A stretch of DNA of 64,000 nucleotides from Sporolactobacillus spathodeae (GTDB lineage Bacteria; Bacillota; Bacilli; Bacillales; Sporolactobacillaceae): contig NZ_JAFBEV010000010.1 in the NCBI RefSeq assembly GCF_016908935.1, positions 37,265 to 101,264 of the forward strand, in the 5' to 3' direction. A model generated the notes under the pieces. The model saw nothing but the letters and a program-made list of their open reading frames with translations. It did no database searches and had not been told where the DNA came from. Below are positions 1 to 8,772 of this stretch, piece by piece (the first letter of the stretch is position 1; each line of letters begins with the position of its first letter). The position numbers were made by a program, and so were the translations under genes.

Positions 1-1658
1 AGGTCAATAAAGCATTACTCGTCAAGAAAATGGATGAGTTACGTCTGGATCATAAAGTCGAAGGCGTTGCCGAAGTTCGCGACGAAACGGATCGCAGCGG
101 TATGCGAATGGTTGTTGAACTTAAAAGAGATGCCGATGCGCAAGGAATTCTCAATTATTATTTTAAAAATACCGATTTGCAAATTGCCTATAATTTCAAT
201 ATGGTTGCAATCGATCACAAGACACCGAAACAGCTGGGCTTGAAAGAAATACTTGAAGCCTATATTCAGCATCAAAAAGAAGTGATCACGCGTCGCTCTC
301 AGTTTGAATGGCAGAAGAGTAAGGATCGGATGCATATTGTCCAAGGTTTAATTAAAGCTGTATCGATTCTCGATGACGTGATTCGCACCATTCGCGCATC
401 TAAAGATAAAAAAGACGCTAAATTAAACCTCTCACGTGCGTTCGGATTCAGCGAACCGCAGGCGGAAGCGATCGTTAGCCTTCAACTTTATCGACTGACG
501 AATACAGATATTTTGACGCTGCAGCATGAGGAAGAAGAATTGAAAAAAACGATTGCGAGGCTTGAAGGCATTCTTTCCTCCGAACAGAAATTGATCGCGG
601 TCATACGCGAAGAACTGATTGATGTTCGCAAAAAATATGCTGATACGAGACGGACAACCATTGAGCATGAAATCGAAGAGATAAAGATCGATCTCGAAGT
701 CATGGTGGCTTCCGAAGAAGTCATGGTTTCGCTAACGAAACATGGCTATATCAAACGTTCGAGTCTCCGATCTTTTGCCGCAAGCAGCTCGGACGACGCG
801 GCAATGAAAGAAACGGATCATATCCTCTTTCAGAAACAAATGAATACAACGGATACGCTACTTGTTTTTACCGATCAGGGGCGCTATCTCTTTCTGCCGA
901 TCCATGAAATTCAAGACAAAAGGTGGAAGGAAATGGGTCAGCACGTCGCCAGTCTTGTCCCTATCGACTCGGATGAGGAATTGATTACTGCTATCCCTGT
1001 TACCGATTTTGCCGAAAAAAACAAGTATCTCATTTTTATCACCGAGCAAGGCATGGTAAAACGGACGGATCTTGCTGACTACCAAGCGCAGCGCCGATCG
1101 AAACCATTAACCGCTTTAAAATTGAAAAAAGGCGATCGTTGCATGGATGCATATTTGACGGATGGAAAATCCGAATTGTTGATTGTAACGCGCGGCGGTT
1201 ATGCCCTGCGTTTCTCTGAAGAGGAAGCGGGTCTCGTGGGTCAGCGTGCTGCTGGCGTCAAGTCGATATTATTAAAAGCGAACGATCGAGTGATCGGTGG
1301 TGTAGCTTTTCTATCTGAGGAAACACCGGAATTATTTGTGGCAACCGATCGTGGTGCTGTAAAGAAAATGTCTCTAGACGCTCAGATTGAACGAGGCACG
1401 CGTGCTCGGCGAGGTCTCACCATCATTCGTGAATTAAAAACAAAACCGCACCAGATTGCTGGCATAGCTCTTGCCGCACCTGAGGACGCTTTTGTACTCC
1501 TGACCAGTCAGGGAAAAGAGACGATCATTCATTCGGCAGATGTGCGATTGTCTGACCGCTATACGAACGGTTCTTTCGTCGTGGACCAGGAGGCAGACGG
1601 GACGGTTGTTGCCGTCTGGAAAAATGCCTCTGATGAAAATAAAAACCCAACTGTTTAA
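1..1658 (+). CDS. parC: DNA topoisomerase IV subunit A (ParC), 3' part
   Basis: The reading frame is already open at the window edge (codons from base 3), so the N-terminal DNA-cleavage region with the catalytic tyrosine lies outside. What is present is about 550 residues: the end of the breakage-reunion domain (YFKNTDLQIAYNFNM, then EAYIQHQKEV), the coiled-coil gate with the strongly conserved EPQAEAIVSLQLYRLTNTDI, and a C-terminal beta-pinwheel with repeated GYIKR/GRYLF-type blades. ParC pairs with ParE to decatenate daughter chromosomes. The pinwheel lacks an obvious GyrA-box and the linker SFAASS matches ParC/GrlA rather than GyrA. Its TAA overlaps the stop of the convergent gene downstream. 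Confidence 0.95.
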   Translation, partial: VNKALLVKKMDELRLDHKVEGVAEVRDETDRSGMRMVVELKRDADAQGILNYYFKNTDLQIAYNFNMVAIDHKTPKQLGLKEILEAYIQHQKEVITRRSQFEWQKSKDRMHIVQGLIKAVSILDDVIRTIRASKDKKDAKLNLSRAFGFSEPQAEAIVSLQLYRLTNTDILTLQHEEEELKKTIARLEGILSSEQKLIAVIREELIDVRKKYADTRRTTIEHEIEEIKIDLEVMVASEEVMVSLTKHGYIKRSSLRSFAASSSDDAAMKETDHILFQKQMNTTDTLLVFTDQGRYLFLPIHEIQDKRWKEMGQHVASLVPIDSDEELITAIPVTDFAEKNKYLIFITEQGMVKRTDLADYQAQRRSKPLTALKLKKGDRCMDAYLTDGKSELLIVTRGGYALRFSEEEAGLVGQRAAGVKSILLKANDRVIGGVAFLSEETPELFVATDRGAVKKMSLDAQIERGTRARRGLTIIRELKTKPHQIAGIALAAPEDAFVLLTSQGKETIIHSADVRLSDRYTNGSFVVDQEADGTVVAVWKNASDENKNPTV

Positions 1659-2194
1659 GACGTTTCAGACTGTTTCGACTTGTTCTTCTCTAATTGACCG
1701 ATTTTGAGCGGTGGATCTCGGTAAAGGAACAGGTAAATGATCAGTGAAAGCGTAAGAACAAACAAATAGATTGGCAATGAATAAAACATTTGGTAGTTGT
1801 TGAGATAATGATAAACGCCTGCATGCCAAGAAACCGCTTCTGAGAAAATGGCAAAAAGCGACCAGACAGCAGTGTAAGTGAAATAGTTCCACCGTGTCTG
1901 ACGCAACATGCTACATCCATAAAAGAAGAAATAGGCAAATGGGCCAAACATCAGCTGCGAGAGGTAGTCCCATTGATCAAAATGCGGGGTATCATTAATG
2001 GTGTAAAAATTAAACGGTTGCACGCAAAGTACATTATCGAAGAAAAGATCGAAATAGATACCGATAATGACTGCAAGTAAAGTCTGCGCTCGCGAAAAGC
2101 GTTTCGGCAAGAGGAAGAGCAGGGTATAACCAACGAAAATAATTATGAGAATGAATAGTTCATTGTAATTGAGCAGATCATTGTGCATGCGCAT
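1655..2194 (-). CDS. Small multipass membrane protein, CBO0543-like family
   Basis: Codes for about 179 residues, nearly all of it in four or five hydrophobic segments separated by short loops, with a basic C-terminal tail (EKNKSKQSE). The pattern, and the WNYFTYTAVWSLFAIFSE stretch followed by GVYHY, resembles the CBO0543 family of uncharacterised membrane proteins found in spore-forming Firmicutes. I chose the ATG at 2194 rather than the longer frame from 2386 because GGAGGG sits 7 bases upstream and because the region before it belongs to the preceding gene. The stop lies inside a TTAA shared with the parC stop. Function unknown. Confidence 0.7.
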   Translation of the reverse strand: MRMHNDLLNYNELFILIIIFVGYTLLFLLPKRFSRAQTLLAVIIGIYFDLFFDNVLCVQPFNFYTINDTPHFDQWDYLSQLMFGPFAYFFFYGCSMLRQTRWNYFTYTAVWSLFAIFSEAVSWHAGVYHYLNNYQMFYSLPIYLFVLTLSLIIYLFLYRDPPLKIGQLEKNKSKQSETS

Positions 2195-2213
2195 GGGACA
2201 ACCCTCCTCTGGA

Positions 2214-2690
2214 CTAAACTTCTCCGTTGCAATCGGACATTTGTGCGAAAACGTAGGATAGAAAACGAATAAAAAACAAGTAAAGAATAGAACCGGTGAG
2301 CCATATTGGCCAGCTAAGCGTATCCATTTGTACAAAGTGTTTTTCGATAAATAAATAAGCGTCGAAAATGAAGAGAAATAAAACATTGGTAAAGCGTCTA
2401 CGCCAAATCTTCCTGTTCTGAACGGCCAGCAGATAAAGGACAGTCAGCAACGGTAAAATACCGTTTCGATTAATAAGCAACGCGAGAAATTCAGGAACAG
2501 AATAAGGTTTATGATCTGAATTCATCAGGAGCCCTGTCGCATTAAATAGGAGCATCAAAACGATTGAACTAGACATGAAAACAAAAAGCATCTGCTTGCT
2601 ACTGAGTGATTTTCGGATACACAAGAACCAGCCAATTTCGGCCCAAAGTAGACAAATATTCGCTGCAAGTATCATAAAGGGATCTTCCAT
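2214..2690 (-). CDS. Small membrane protein of unknown function
   Basis: A 158-residue protein with about four to five predicted membrane segments and no recognisable catalytic motif. It ends 19 bases before the next membrane gene and is very probably co-transcribed with it, so the two may be paralogous or act together. The start is uncertain: the ATG at 2690 has a poor ribosome binding site, while an in-frame ATG at 2675 (fifth codon on) has GGAAG 8 bases upstream. Composition and topology resemble the downstream CBO0543-like protein, but I see no shared conserved motif. Function not assignable. Confidence 0.6.
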   Translation of the reverse strand: MEDPFMILAANICLLWAEIGWFLCIRKSLSSKQMLFVFMSSSIVLMLLFNATGLLMNSDHKPYSVPEFLALLINRNGILPLLTVLYLLAVQNRKIWRRRFTNVLFLFIFDAYLFIEKHFVQMDTLSWPIWLTGSILYLFFIRFLSYVFAQMSDCNGEV

Positions 2691-2898
2691 TCTGTTGATG
2701 AACTCTTATTAGAATGTGTTGCTGCACAAGATTCATTCGTTTAAAAAACTATTTTTTCGGGAAAGGTGCAAAACAGGTGTTGCTTTTACCTGTGAGAAAG
2801 CAATCTGTTCGCTTCTTTCGAAGAATTCCATTAAGATAAAGAATAGCTGAATGATTCATTGCAGCCAAAATAGAGAGTTGACATGTTTTGGAGGGATA

Positions 2899-3912
2899 AT
2901 GGTGACAAGTCAAGACACTATATATGATGTAACAATTATCGGCGGTGGTCCGACTGGACTCTATACCGCTTTTTATGCGGGCATGCGCCAAATGAAAGTC
3001 AAATTGATTGAGAGTATGCCGCAGCTTGGTGGCCAACTCGGTGCGCTTTATCCGGAAAAAGAAATATTCGATGTGGCTGGTTTTCCAGCGATTAAAGCGA
3101 AGCATTTGGTTGCCAATTTAACCAAGCAAGCCCTTCAATTCAATCCAGATATTCTTCTTGATCAGAAGATTAATCAGTTAAACCGACAAGAGGACGGCAC
3201 ACTTGTCTTATCCGCGGAGGATGGGACGCAGCATTTGACGCGAACGGTGATTATTACAGCGGGAGTCGGTGCTTTTTCTCCGCGTCCATTAAAGGTCGAT
3301 GGCGCAGAAAGCTACGAGGCAGGAAACCTGCATTATTATGTCAATGACTTACAGAAATTTGCTGGGCGACGCGTTGTGCTTCTCGGCGGTGGTGACTCTG
3401 CTGTTGACTGGGCGAACACGCTGGCACCGATTGCAGCTCATGTAACAATCGTTCATCGGCGCAATGAGTTTCGAGCGCATGAGAGTAGTGTTATGCAAAT
3501 GAAGCAATCTTCTATATCAATTCTTACACCGTACACAGCTAAGGCGATTGTTGGCGATGGGACAACAATTGAGAAACTGATTGTTGAAGAAGTTAAGGGA
3601 ACGAAAGAAGAAGTACTCCCACTCGATGATTTGATCGTCAATTACGGCTTTGTCTCAGCGCTCGGGCCGATCAAAGATTGGGGTTTAGCGCTCGATAAAA
3701 ATTCAATCCTCGTGAATTCAAAAATGGAAACTAATCTGCCAGGTGTATACGCAGCCGGTGATATAGCTGTTTATCCGGGTAAGGTGAAACTGATTGCAAC
3801 AGGTTTCGGCGAAGCGCCTACCGCAGTCAATAATGCCAAACATTTGATTGATCCGGATGCGCGGACACAGCCAATGCATAGTTCAAGCGCGGGCGAATTA
3901 TTTTCAAAATAA
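2899..3912 (+). CDS. yumC: Ferredoxin/flavodoxin--NADP+ reductase (thioredoxin-reductase-like)
   Basis: A 337-residue FAD/NADPH oxidoreductase of the YumC class, which transfers electrons between NADPH and ferredoxin or flavodoxin. Visible motifs are the FAD-binding GGGPTG near residue 15, the NADPH-binding [12 protein letters not shown] in the middle, and the C-terminal [22 protein letters not shown]. There is no CxxC, which separates it from thioredoxin reductase. The start at 2899 follows GGAGGGATA; the longer frame from 2851 has no ribosome binding site. A good terminator follows at 3921, so it is probably monocistronic. Confidence 0.9.
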   Translation: MVTSQDTIYDVTIIGGGPTGLYTAFYAGMRQMKVKLIESMPQLGGQLGALYPEKEIFDVAGFPAIKAKHLVANLTKQALQFNPDILLDQKINQLNRQEDGTLVLSAEDGTQHLTRTVIITAGVGAFSPRPLKVDGAESYEAGNLHYYVNDLQKFAGRRVVLLGGGDSAVDWANTLAPIAAHVTIVHRRNEFRAHESSVMQMKQSSISILTPYTAKAIVGDGTTIEKLIVEEVKGTKEEVLPLDDLIVNYGFVSALGPIKDWGLALDKNSILVNSKMETNLPGVYAAGDIAVYPGKVKLIATGFGEAPTAVNNAKHLIDPDARTQPMHSSSAGELFSK

Positions 3913-3920
3913 ATGGCCAG

Positions 3921-3949
3921 TGCCGCTCTAAAATTGAGCGGCATTTTTG
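3921..3949 (+). terminator. Rho-independent terminator after yumC
   Basis: TGCCGCTC and GAGCGGCA form an 8-bp stem with a 7-base loop, followed directly by TTTTT. Confidence 0.85.
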
Positions 3950-3992
3950 CTGACTTACAAAAATAAGATTTCTAATAAATGGCGGTGACTTC

Positions 3993-5201
3993 ATGCAAGA
4001 CGATCAACGATTAACGTCCCTGTTTCAAATCCTTGCACTTCTAAACGCCCATCAGATCAGTTATACAATTGAAGGGGCAATGGCTCTAGCACTGCAAGGT
4101 GTTCCATCTGTGGAAAATGAAGAAGAGGCTTGCCGGATACTTTTTCAATGGGACGCTTTTGAAAAGATATCTCAACTCTTCGCAGACTATCCAGATTTTT
4201 GTATTATCGATGAGACGGACGGAAAGGCGATTACGCTAGCTTACGATCGTTGGTCTTATTATCTTCATTGTACATATGGGACAGTCATTCGAACCGATCC
4301 GGATCGTGTATTGACTCCTTGCCAGGGTAATGAGATTCCTGTCAAATGTTTTGATTCTTATTTGCGGGAATTAAATATTAATTCTCCGATGCGTCGCGCT
4401 GTCAAAGAATATTTAGCCCAATTGCAGCAAACGGATGCATCAGCAAATGGTGAAGCTTGGAATGAAGATGCCTTCCAAGCTTGGATTCATCGTTTTGGTA
4501 CACCGCAGCAGGCTGCAGAGAAAATCAGGAAAAATCCAAAAGCAAAGCTCGGTACACTAGCACCTTATTTTTCGGAGAATGAAGTCATTGGTCGCCGGAT
4601 TCTTAATATGCTTGGGTCTCATGGTGGCAAGGCTATCGCACTCGCTTCGATGGGCGCAGAAGTGACTGTTGTCGATATTTCATCCGAAAACGCCGCCTAT
4701 GCCAGACAGACTGCAGCGGCAATCGAAGTTCCCCTTCATTATGTGGTCTCGGATGTACTCAATCTCCCTGAGGAAGAGAAAGCAAAGAGCTACGATTGCG
4801 TGTTTATGGAACTTGGCATTCTACATTATTTTATTGATTTAGAGCCTCTTGCAGCACTTATTATGGGGATGTTGCGGACTGGCGGGACGATGATTCTTCA
4901 AGATTTTCATCCTGTATCAACAAAGCTTGTGACCACAAAAGGGAAAAAGCAAGTTGTTTTCGGTAATTACTTTGATAAAAAATTAATCACACGTTCGGTT
5001 GCATACGAAAAGCATTTGGATCAAGATCGTCATCAGCAACTGAAGCATCACGTATATTTAAGAGAATGGACGTTAGGCGAAATCGTCACTGCTTTTGCCG
5101 CAGCTGGACTGCGTGTGGAACGGCTGGATGAGGCACCAAATATGAAGATTGCCGATATCGGTTTACCAAAGTTATTTACCCTTGTCTGTACCAAGGATTG
5201 A
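3993..5201 (+). CDS. SAM-dependent methyltransferase with N-terminal nucleotidyltransferase-like domain
   Basis: 402 residues in two parts. Residues about 1-140 (LNAHQISYTIEGAMALALQGV then a run of acidic and aromatic residues) look like the degenerate nucleotidyltransferase fold of AbiEii/MNT-type proteins without the GS...DxD catalytic motif; this is my inference. Residues about 155-402 form a class I methyltransferase common in Bacilli: KLGTLAPYFSENEVIGRRILNM precedes the SAM-binding region around MLGSHGGKAIALASMGAEVTVVDIS, followed by FMELGILHYF and RTGGTMILQDFHP. The substrate is unknown. GGCGGTGA lies before the ATG. No operon partner; the flanks are repeat-rich. Confidence 0.7.
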   Translation: MQDDQRLTSLFQILALLNAHQISYTIEGAMALALQGVPSVENEEEACRILFQWDAFEKISQLFADYPDFCIIDETDGKAITLAYDRWSYYLHCTYGTVIRTDPDRVLTPCQGNEIPVKCFDSYLRELNINSPMRRAVKEYLAQLQQTDASANGEAWNEDAFQAWIHRFGTPQQAAEKIRKNPKAKLGTLAPYFSENEVIGRRILNMLGSHGGKAIALASMGAEVTVVDISSENAAYARQTAAAIEVPLHYVVSDVLNLPEEEKAKSYDCVFMELGILHYFIDLEPLAALIMGMLRTGGTMILQDFHPVSTKLVTTKGKKQVVFGNYFDKKLITRSVAYEKHLDQDRHQQLKHHVYLREWTLGEIVTAFAAAGLRVERLDEAPNMKIADIGLPKLFTLVCTKD

Positions 5202-5249
5202 TTAGCAAGTCAAACGGCATTTTTTAAAAGATACGAATGCATAAGATTT

Positions 5250-5350
5250 TGTATAAAAAAATGCAGCGAAGGCGCGCGGCGTCCGCGGCAAGCGAACAGC
5301 AGGAGAAAAAATTATCAAAAAAGGATGGGCATAACCAAGTTTATCTTATC
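5250..5350 (+). repeat. Dispersed intergenic repeat, copy A
   Basis: A GC-rich stretch (GCAGCGAAGGCGCGCGGCG, then CCGCGGCAAGCGAACAGC) in an AT-rich intergenic region, ending in a variant of the ACTTGGC/GCCAAGT hairpin (GGGCATAACCAAGT). It resembles the copies at 34105 and 61655. Confidence 0.7.
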
Positions 5351-5469
5351 TTGAGGAATACCTATGGCACTTTCAACACTAATGGATCATAAATTTCTCG
5401 TTCAAGTCATTAAGTTATTCAGTTTCATACTAAACTGATAATAAGCTGGTTTGAAGAAGGTGAATCGGG

Positions 5470-5910
5470 TTGAAAGAAAACAAACAAGGGAGTCGCTTAG
5501 ACAAGAAACTGAAAACGAGTCTCGAATTATCGGATACTCTATCAAAGGCTTATCATTCTCAGACGAAAGCGTATAATCTTTTCCTAAAAAGGTGGGGATT
5601 GTCCTTACCGCAATACTCGATTTTGAAACAGATTCAGAGACATCAGCGCCTCTCACAAAAGGAGCTTGCGGAACATCTTCTTGTTTCAAAAGGCAATATT
5701 ACACAGTTGATCGGAAAATTAGAGCGCGCTGGATGGATTGCACGCGAACAAGAATGGAAAACAAAATACCTGACATTGACTTCAAGCGGCACAGTATTGA
5801 TGAATCAAATAGAACCTGAGCAAAAACAGTTTTTGCTTCAACTCTATCAGGACTTGACGAGGAAAGAGCAAAAAATGATGATCCGCTTATTGCAACCATT
5901 AGTTGACTAG
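5470..5910 (+). CDS. MarR-family transcriptional regulator
   Basis: 146 residues with a winged-helix DNA-binding domain: LPQYSILKQIQRHQRLSQKELAEHLLVSKGNITQLIGKLERAGWIAR is the helix-turn-helix, followed by the wing (TKYLTLTSSG) and the helical dimer interface. The start is TTG at 5470 with GAAGGTG 8 bases upstream; no in-frame ATG fits. The first 25 residues are charged and probably form the first dimerisation helix. It stands alone with a terminator behind it, so its target is not evident from the neighbours; autoregulation or a distant efflux or stress gene are both possible. Confidence 0.85.
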   Translation: MKENKQGSRLDKKLKTSLELSDTLSKAYHSQTKAYNLFLKRWGLSLPQYSILKQIQRHQRLSQKELAEHLLVSKGNITQLIGKLERAGWIAREQEWKTKYLTLTSSGTVLMNQIEPEQKQFLLQLYQDLTRKEQKMMIRLLQPLVD

Positions 5911-5942
5911 ATACTTTGCCAATCAAAAAATAAACATAGCTC

Positions 5943-5979
5943 TAATGGTTTTCCTAATGACGGAAGACCATTTTTTATG
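5943..5979 (+). terminator. Terminator after marR-type gene
   Basis: AATGGTTTTCC pairs with CGGAAGACCATT (one mismatch) and is followed by TTTTTT. Confidence 0.8.
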
Positions 5980-6069
5980 GGCATAAATGCGAACATATCT
6001 ATTAATCAAACGTTTAATTAAGACATGTGTTCCATTCGACGCCTCTTTTCTTTGAATGAATTTTAGTTA

Positions 6070-6145
6070 GAAAAAATTGGTGTAGCCAAGTCATTTTTGC
6101 AGCATTACGCTTCGGCTGCTCGCTTGACGCAGGCGAAGCGTGTTT
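6070..6145 (-). repeat. Dispersed intergenic repeat, copy B (inverted)
   Basis: On the minus strand this has the same order as the other copies: GCGAAG-type GC-rich part, AGCGAGCAGCCGAAGCG, then ACTTGGCTACACCAAT. The rest of the 532-base gap between 5911 and 6442 holds a terminator, this repeat, unassigned sequence and the palindromes at 6368-6402. Confidence 0.65.
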
Positions 6146-6367
6146 TCTCAGTAGGGTCGATATCCTGCTGGTTCTCAATTGGCTCGCTTCACTTTTTGTG
6201 CTAAGAGAATTTGATACAGTCTTATCTTTTGAGATAAACCAGCTACGCTACGTGCTTCGTCGTATAGAGATCCTCGCCGATTAACCGAGGATGGATCCCG
6301 AACTTCTTGTTTTATATGCATAATATAAGCATATTTAGTCGCCTTTTGTACGGTGCTTATCCTTTAT

Positions 6368-6402
6368 TTATACGTATAACACGTGTATATTTATATGTAT
6401 AA
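6368..6402. promoter_or_regulatory. Twin palindromic 12-mers, possible operator
   Basis: TTATACGTATAA (6368-6379) is a perfect palindrome and TTATATGTATAA (6391-6402) is the same site with one change. They are 23 bp apart start to start, about two helical turns, and lie 41 bases before the start of the EXLDI gene, whose product has a ribbon-helix-helix-like N-terminus. Autoregulation is an inference. Confidence 0.45.
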
Positions 6403-6442
6403 AACGAATAGACTCGTTCAAATCTTAGGGAGGATGTACGTG

Positions 6443-6982
6443 ATGCCTAATAAAACGATTTATGTGCCGGATGCTGACCTGCAAGTTTTTGATGACGCTC
6501 AAAATGTTTCGGGAAAGAATTTATCCGCAACGATCGTTCAGGCACTTCGCTTTTATATCAAAATTGGCGAAGGTAAAGGATTCGAGCATATCGAAATCTC
6601 TGAGGGCGAGAAGGGTTTTTACACACGGAAACGGTTTATTGGCAGAGAACTCGCTTCAGCAAATGTCAGCGATCGGAACGGTGAACGGATGACAACATAT
6701 GTTGTCTATGAAACGGCTCATGGTCGGTACGCTGTTTTTATTACTATCGAGATGAAGATGCCGTTTGAGCAGTCAATAGAGAGAGAGTTGGAGAAACGGA
6801 TTATGGAACGTTTAGCTAGAACAGATAAAAATATCTTCGAACTGTCGAAAGAGGAGAGTCAGCCGCCAGAAGTCCGTCGACTTGAAATCTATCAATCGAT
6901 CGATGCGCTCTCCGGTCATATTCCGAGTGATTTATATCGAGCGCTTCATGAAATCAGAGATGGAGAATTTCTTGACATCTGA
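6443..6982 (+). CDS. EXLDI family protein with Arc/MetJ-like N-terminus
   Basis: 179 residues. The C-terminus ends in GEFLDI, the signature of the EXLDI family, which has no established function. The N-terminus KTIYVPDADLQVFDDAQNVSGKNLSATIVQAL is built like a ribbon-helix-helix DNA-binding unit (beta strand, helix, turn, helix). The middle is rich in charged residues and short strands. Start at 6443 was chosen because GGAGG lies 9 bases before it; the longer frame from 6383 runs through the palindromic upstream region. The corA-like gene follows 41 bases later with no terminator between, so the two are probably co-transcribed. Confidence 0.75.
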   Translation: MPNKTIYVPDADLQVFDDAQNVSGKNLSATIVQALRFYIKIGEGKGFEHIEISEGEKGFYTRKRFIGRELASANVSDRNGERMTTYVVYETAHGRYAVFITIEMKMPFEQSIERELEKRIMERLARTDKNIFELSKEESQPPEVRRLEIYQSIDALSGHIPSDLYRALHEIRDGEFLDI

Positions 6983-7023
6983 TTTTATTCCAATGCTGTC
7001 GAAGGATAAAAGGAGATTATGGA

Positions 7024-7980
7024 ATGATTCGCATACTTGCAGTCTCAGACGGTAATCTGCAGGACAAGCTGAGTTTGTACGAACTATTCAAGCAAGAACC
7101 GAAGGACTGGTATTGGGTGGATATCAGTGCACCAAGTGAGAAAGAAGAAGCGGAGATTGCCCAATTCTTACCAGCCTCGCACAATCCATCAAAAAAAGAA
7201 CCGCAAGTGAACCGGCGGCCACAGTTAAAATTTTTTGGTGACAGCTATCGATTGACACTGATTGTGATCAGTCCGAACACGCTGAAAGCTCATGAGCTGC
7301 ATCTTTATATCAGCGGCAATACATTAATTAGCCGACACCATGATAATTTAAAAGCAATAAATGATGTCTGGCATGAATGCCGACCCATTGGGAAGACTCC
7401 TGATCCTGAAAATATTCATAATATTCTTCACCGTCTGTTTGATCGACTCCTCGAACAGTATTTTATGGTGGCCAACCAACTTGAAGATCAGATTGATCTG
7501 CTCGATGACAATTTGAAAGGTGAATCTATCCGCAAGCTGGACAATCGCGTCTTCCGGATTCGTCATCAATTACTTGGCTTTCGACGCAGTATCTCGCCGC
7601 TTCAGGATATCATTCAACGAATGATTGCATCACCGCTTATTGAGACGGCGGAGCAAGAAACCTTATATTTACGTGAGTTTAGTGAAAATCTGGCGCGTAT
7701 TGTTCATATTATTGAAGCGAATTTGGAGATTACATCGGATATTCGCGACAGCTATCTTTCACTGACTTCTTACCGAATGAATAGTATTATGCAGACACTG
7801 ACCGTGATCACAGTCATTTTTATGCCGCTCACTTTTATCGCTGGCGTATATGGTATGAATTTTAAGTATATGCCTGAACTGAAGTGGCATTACGGATATT
7901 ACATCGTTTTAATCCTAATGATGGGCATAGCTATCAGCATGTACTTTTGGTTCAGAAGAAAAGGTTGGTTTAGAGATTAA
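7024..7980 (+). CDS. corA: CorA-family magnesium/divalent metal transporter
   Basis: 318 residues in the usual CorA arrangement: a soluble N-terminal domain with long helices (residues about 1-250) and two C-terminal membrane segments. The signature YGMN is at residues 276-279, at the end of the first membrane helix (TLTVITVIFMPLTFIAGV), and the protein ends in a basic tail (FRRKGWFRD). CorA forms a homopentameric inner-membrane channel for Mg2+ or sometimes Co2+/Ni2+; the substrate cannot be read from the sequence. AAAGGAGA precedes the ATG. It follows the EXLDI gene closely and is followed by a long-loop terminator. Confidence 0.9.
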   Translation: MIRILAVSDGNLQDKLSLYELFKQEPKDWYWVDISAPSEKEEAEIAQFLPASHNPSKKEPQVNRRPQLKFFGDSYRLTLIVISPNTLKAHELHLYISGNTLISRHHDNLKAINDVWHECRPIGKTPDPENIHNILHRLFDRLLEQYFMVANQLEDQIDLLDDNLKGESIRKLDNRVFRIRHQLLGFRRSISPLQDIIQRMIASPLIETAEQETLYLREFSENLARIVHIIEANLEITSDIRDSYLSLTSYRMNSIMQTLTVITVIFMPLTFIAGVYGMNFKYMPELKWHYGYYIVLILMMGIAISMYFWFRRKGWFRD

Positions 7981-7983
7981 TCC

Positions 7984-8034
7984 AGATCAGCTGTTGGCCG
8001 TTATCCACGAACCATTACAGCTGATTTTCTTTTT
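7984..8034 (+). terminator. Probable terminator after corA
   Basis: ATCAGCTGT pairs with ACAGCTGAT across a loop of about 20 bases, then TTTCTTTTTT. Confidence 0.6.
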
Positions 8035-8177
8035 TCCCGAGACATTTGAGTTATTGCATTTCTCGCATGCAAATCAACAAGATATCTTGTAAAACCCATT
8101 TTTACATCTACGCATCAAATCAGGTTATGTTACACTAATTGTTAAAAAGAACAGATCGCAAGTAAGGGAGAGCTGAA

Positions 8178-8750
8178 ATGGAAGAATTGAAGGAACGGAT
8201 ACTCAGGGAAGGCGAAGTGATTGGCAATAACATTATCAAAGTTGATCGATTTCTCAATCACCAAATTGATCCGGTTTTTATGCAAGCAATTGGGAGGCAA
8301 TTTGCTGCACAATTTGCTGATCAAAAAATAACCAAGGTCATTACAATTGAATCGTCAGGGATTGCTCCAGCGGTTATGACGGGTCTGGCACTCGAAGTTC
8401 CAGTTATTTTTATACGAAAGAAGAAACCAACTACATCAAAGGGTGAGGTTTTCGTTGCGGAAGTTTACTCCTATACGAAGAAAGAAACAAATGCCATCTA
8501 TATTGAGAAAGAGTTATTGACGAATCAAGATCGCGTCCTGATTATCGACGACTTTCTGGCAAATGGGGAGGCTTCACTTGGTCTCGCTAAATTAGTAGAG
8601 ATGTCAGGCGCTTTGGTCGCAGGTGTGGGCATTGTAGTTGAAAAATCATTTCAGAATGGGCGACATCGGCTCGATCATGCCGGTTATCGCGTTCATGCAC
8701 TGGCTAGAATCGCTTCACTTGAAGGGGGAGAAGTGCGCTTTCTTGATTGA
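8178..8750 (+). CDS. xpt: Xanthine phosphoribosyltransferase
   Basis: 190 residues, the normal length for Xpt, which converts xanthine and PRPP to XMP in purine salvage. The PRPP-binding loop VLIIDDFLANGEA is intact at about residues 121-133, and the N-terminal EELKERILREGEVIGNNIIKVDRFLNHQIDP is typical of the family. AAGGGAGAGC lies before the ATG. The xpt-pbuX operons of many Bacilli have a purine riboswitch; I looked for one in 8040-8177 and did not see it, and there is no permease gene behind it. It ends 22 bases before a dif-like site. Confidence 0.92.
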   Translation: MEELKERILREGEVIGNNIIKVDRFLNHQIDPVFMQAIGRQFAAQFADQKITKVITIESSGIAPAVMTGLALEVPVIFIRKKKPTTSKGEVFVAEVYSYTKKETNAIYIEKELLTNQDRVLIIDDFLANGEASLGLAKLVEMSGALVAGVGIVVEKSFQNGRHRLDHAGYRVHALARIASLEGGEVRFLD

Positions 8751-8772
8751 ACGACATAACAAATTATTTTAA

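Noticed and set aside
1655..2690. The two overlapping membrane ORFs looked like one frameshifted gene.
   Set aside because: A good ribosome binding site (GGAGGG) precedes ATG 2194, 20 bases after the stop of the upstream ORF, so two separate genes are more likely.
2749..3105. Minus-strand ORF of 118 codons opposite the start of yumC.
   Set aside because: No recognisable domain or ribosome binding site; it overlaps the conserved FAD-binding region of yumC on the other strand.
8040..8177. Purine riboswitch before xpt.
   Set aside because: The conserved loop sequences of the guanine/adenine aptamer are not present.
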